The translations under genes were made by a program, and so were the position numbers. The notes beneath the pieces are model-generated. The model saw only the letters and a list, made by a program, of their open reading frames with translations. It was not told the DNA's origin and did not search any database. This document shows positions 12,992 through 14,625 of a stretch of DNA of 14,625 nucleotides, piece after piece; positions within the stretch are counted from its first letter, which is position 1; each line of letters begins with the position of its first letter. This DNA comes from Sulfurospirillaceae bacterium (GTDB lineage Bacteria; Campylobacterota; Campylobacteria; Campylobacterales; Sulfurospirillaceae), in the NCBI GenBank assembly GCA_028705785.1, contig JAQWCT010000033.1, positions 1-14,625 of the forward strand, read 5' to 3'.

Positions 12992-13672
12992 TTGATTTTC
13001 ATCAAAGATATTTAGGGGTTCTTTTGTATTTCCGAGGGTTTCATTTACATGTAAATAGCGTTGAATATAATAGATCCCACTATAACCTTTTTGATGCAGG
13101 TCTTGGATGATTGTATTAATATCATTAGGTGTCAGTAAATCACTGTGTAATGTTGTGCGTACTTCAAATGGGATATTGCTTCTTTGAAGCAAAGCCAAGC
13201 TCTCTTCTAGATGCTCAAAATGACGATAATGCGTCAGTGTTATAAAAGAAGATTTGGGTGCTTTATAATCGAGTGCAACATAATCAATAAGATCTTGTGA
13301 TATGAGAGCCTGTAAACGATTTGGATTTGAGCCATTGGTATCTATTTTAATTTTATACCCAAGTGCTTTTATACTACGACAGAAATCTTCAAGATGTAGA
13401 TAAAGTGTACACTCTCCACCGCTCAAAACAACGCTATCGAGTCTACCAATTCTACTTTGAAGAAATGCCAAAGCTTCATCAATGCTGAGTATTCCGTTGC
13501 CTTGTACGATATGGGGATTGTAGCAGTAGGGGCAAGCCATATTACATTTGGCAAACCAAAAGATACACGCTAGATGATTGGGATAATCTAGCGTGGTAAA
13601 TTTAGTAATACTGTGGATTGGCTTATTTATGGCAGCAGTTCTCGACAAATTGGACTCTCTCTTTGTGTTCAC
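12956..13672 (-). CDS. nrdG: Anaerobic ribonucleotide reductase activating protein (radical SAM activase)
   Basis: Radical SAM enzyme that uses a [4Fe-4S] cluster and S-adenosylmethionine to put the glycyl radical on NrdD. The cluster motif CNMACPYC (Cys43, 47, 50 counting from the GTG at 13672) follows the family pattern ITKFTTLDYPNHLACIFWF. VVLSGGECTLY is the SAM-binding GGE motif, and KIKIDTNGSNP and VALDYKAPKSS follow. It belongs to the longer activase type (about 230 residues) rather than the short E. coli NrdG. The start is uncertain: GTG at 13672 overlaps the upstream glycyl-radical gene by 50 nt; TTG at 13648 is an alternative that still leaves the conserved core intact. It is the last gene of the nrdD operon, and the overlap implies coupled synthesis with its substrate. 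The C-terminal part has a decayed relative at 7151-7361. Confidence 0.93.
   Translation of the reverse strand: MNTKRESNLSRTAAINKPIHSITKFTTLDYPNHLACIFWFAKCNMACPYCYNPHIVQGNGILSIDEALAFLQSRIGRLDSVVLSGGECTLYLHLEDFCRSIKALGYKIKIDTNGSNPNRLQALISQDLIDYVALDYKAPKSSFITLTHYRHFEHLEESLALLQRSNIPFEVRTTLHSDLLTPNDINTIIQDLHQKGYSGIYYIQRYLHVNETLGNTKEPLNIFDENQLLKIIPIQFRN
13045..13054. repeat. TTACATGTAA palindrome, copy 5
   Basis: Perfect copy in nrdG, encoding Leu-His-Val in RYLHVNET. The homologous position in the decayed copy (7246) has one mismatch. Confidence 0.9.
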
Positions 13673-13787
13673 CTGTTTTGCCTACATTAAAGCTCTCCAC
13701 GGGTCTGTGGTAGCCCATAACGCGGGTATAAACGATACATTTTGTTCTTTTGGCTCTTAATTTTTCTAAAAGGTCTTCTTTACTCAT
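13623..13787 (-). CDS. Separate glycyl-radical domain of the anaerobic ribonucleotide reductase (54 aa)
   Basis: This small protein carries the part of NrdD that should be at the C terminus of the large chain. The glycyl-radical signature TRVMGYHRPVESFN (Gly25) is followed by VGKTGEHKERVQF, matching the RVxGY and GK.xE...R pattern at the end of ordinary NrdD proteins. The N-terminal 20 residues (MSKEDLLEKLRAKRTKC) form a charged helix. Its ATG overlaps the large chain's stop (ATGAGTAA), with a good AAAGGA 8 nt before it, so it looks independently translated by termination-reinitiation. The last 50 nt overlap the nrdG start region. Inference: it assembles with the large chain, receives the radical from NrdG at Gly25, and thereby completes the enzyme. 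A +1 ribosomal frameshift giving a fused protein, or a sequencing error, are the alternatives. CxC-type residues near its end (ENCCHK) are also notable. Confidence 0.85.
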   Translation of the reverse strand: MSKEDLLEKLRAKRTKCIVYTRVMGYHRPVESFNVGKTGEHKERVQFVENCCHK

Positions 13788-14625
13788 TTGCTTTTCCTTT
13801 ATTATAGTTCTCAATCAATTCTTCATCACATTTTGGACAAAATTCATGCTCACCACTGATATAGCCATGTTTCTCACAAACCGAGAAGACAGGGGTGATA
13901 GTGAGATAAGGCATACGATAGTTGGTAATGACATTTTTAACCAGTTTTTTACACGCTTCACTAGAACTAATTCTCTCTTGCATATAAAGATGCAGTACCG
14001 TACCACCCGAATAAGAACACTGTAAATCATCTTGTAAATCAAGCGCTTCAAAAGGGTCATTTGTATAATTTGCTGGAAGCTGAGAAGAGTTCGTATAGTA
14101 AACATTTTTACCAAAACCTGCTTGGATGATCTCAGGGTATCGTTTTTTGTCTTCTTTGGCAAATCTATAAGTTGTTCCCTCCGCAGGGGTAGCTTCAAGG
14201 TTGTATAAATTACCCGTTGCTTCTTGATACGCCACCATCTTTTGTCGCACAAATTCTAATATTTCATGAGCAAATTCCATTCCATAATCATCGGCGATGG
14301 TATGTTTGTCTTCGGTAAAATTGCGTATCATTTCATTGATGCCATTGACGCCAATCGTTGAAAAATGGCTGTTAAATCCTGGTAAATATCTTGCCGTATA
14401 AGGGTAAAGTCCACGGTTATACATATCTTGTACAAAAACGCGTTTTTTCTCCAAAGTTGACTTAGCAAGTTCCATTAAATTTTCAAATTCTTCTATTAAT
14501 TTAGCTATATTTCCCTTGTAAAGATAACCAAGTCGTGCCATATTGATCGTTACAACACAGATACTTCCTGTCATCTCAGCACTTCCAAAAAGTCCTCCAC
14601 CACGCTTTAAAAGCTCTCTTAGGTC
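13780..14625 (-). CDS. nrdD: Anaerobic ribonucleoside-triphosphate reductase, large chain (C-terminal part; start beyond right edge)
   Basis: Oxygen-sensitive class III reductase that makes deoxynucleotides from ribonucleoside triphosphates. The visible 281 residues begin in LRELLKRGGGLFGSAEMTGS and include VVTINMARLGYLYKGN, RGLYPYTARYLPGFNSHFST, IGVNGINEMIRNFTED, ATPAEGTTYRFAKEDKKRYP and YSGGTVLHLYMQER, all typical of the NrdD core. The chain ends with a zinc-type motif: one Cys in SVCEKHG and CPKC near GEHEFCPKCDEELI, then stops without the glycyl-radical segment, which is on the next gene. The Cys in GSICVV would lie about 283 residues before the radical Gly if the two chains were joined, close to the 290 of phage T4 NrdD (Cys290, Gly580), so it may be the active-site thiyl cysteine. 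The codon after the first visible one continues upstream without a stop. Confidence 0.93.
   Translation of the reverse strand, partial: DLRELLKRGGGLFGSAEMTGSICVVTINMARLGYLYKGNIAKLIEEFENLMELAKSTLEKKRVFVQDMYNRGLYPYTARYLPGFNSHFSTIGVNGINEMIRNFTEDKHTIADDYGMEFAHEILEFVRQKMVAYQEATGNLYNLEATPAEGTTYRFAKEDKKRYPEIIQAGFGKNVYYTNSSQLPANYTNDPFEALDLQDDLQCSYSGGTVLHLYMQERISSSEACKKLVKNVITNYRMPYLTITPVFSVCEKHGYISGEHEFCPKCDEELIENYNKGKANE

Noticed and set aside
125..13054. TTACATGTAA as a polar chromosome-segregation or Chi-like signal
   Set aside because: The motif is its own reverse complement and so cannot carry direction.
1..14625. CRISPR arrays, tRNA or rRNA genes, insertion sequences, integrases
   Set aside because: No regularly spaced repeats, no cloverleaf or rRNA sequence, and no transposase or integrase motifs were seen on either strand.

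Overview
The window reads as a chromosomal segment of a free-living, respiratory Campylobacterota (Epsilonproteobacteria) species, most likely Sulfurospirillum or a near relative. The reasons are low-to-moderate GC, tightly packed genes with 1-20 nt overlaps, the pyrG-recJ pair, nrdB with no adjacent nrdA, a gluconate-dehydrogenase-like pair of the kind known from Campylobacter jejuni (Cj0414/Cj0415), and both aerobic (class Ia) and anaerobic (class III) ribonucleotide reductases. The genus call is inference from gene content; no 16S or other marker is present.

Layout. 1-377 (-) is the N-terminal part of a methyl-accepting chemotaxis protein, running off the left edge. 566-4716 (+) holds galU, pyrG and recJ. 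recJ meets pcm tail to tail, and 4713-7117 (-) is a tightly coupled nrdB - carbon-nitrogen hydrolase - pcm operon. The 333-nt gap at 7118-7450 contains a decayed nrdG-like 3' end. 7451-9579 (-) is a two-gene FAD/GMC dehydrogenase with a Tat-signal small subunit. From a divergent control region, 9691-12833 (+) carries a tiny secreted Cys-motif peptide (KCG repeats, HvfA/bufferin-like), an OmpR-type regulator, a histidine kinase, msrP, and a deleted, truncated stump of msrQ. 12956-14625 (-) is the anaerobic nrdD-nrdG operon, with the nrdD 5' part beyond the right edge.

How the parts work together. galU and pyrG supply UDP-glucose and CTP, recJ serves DNA repair, and nrdB and nrdD/nrdG supply deoxynucleotides with and without oxygen. 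The 7.4-12.8 kb part looks accessory and deals with the periplasm: a gluconate-type dehydrogenase, a candidate copper-binding peptide, a two-component sensor and a methionine sulfoxide reductase. It is bordered on both sides by nrdG 3' ends in the same orientation, one intact and one broken.

Most notable points. (1) The anaerobic reductase is split: the main chain stops after its CxxC zinc motif, and the glycyl-radical motif (RVMGY) sits on a separate 54-residue protein with its own ribosome binding site. (2) The perfect palindrome TTACATGTAA occurs five times, plus single-mismatch copies, far more often than chance. (3) An orphan HvfA/bufferin-like precursor sits next to a two-component system, with a hairpin overlapping an extended -10 promoter between them. 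(4) There are decay scars in nrdG' and msrQ.
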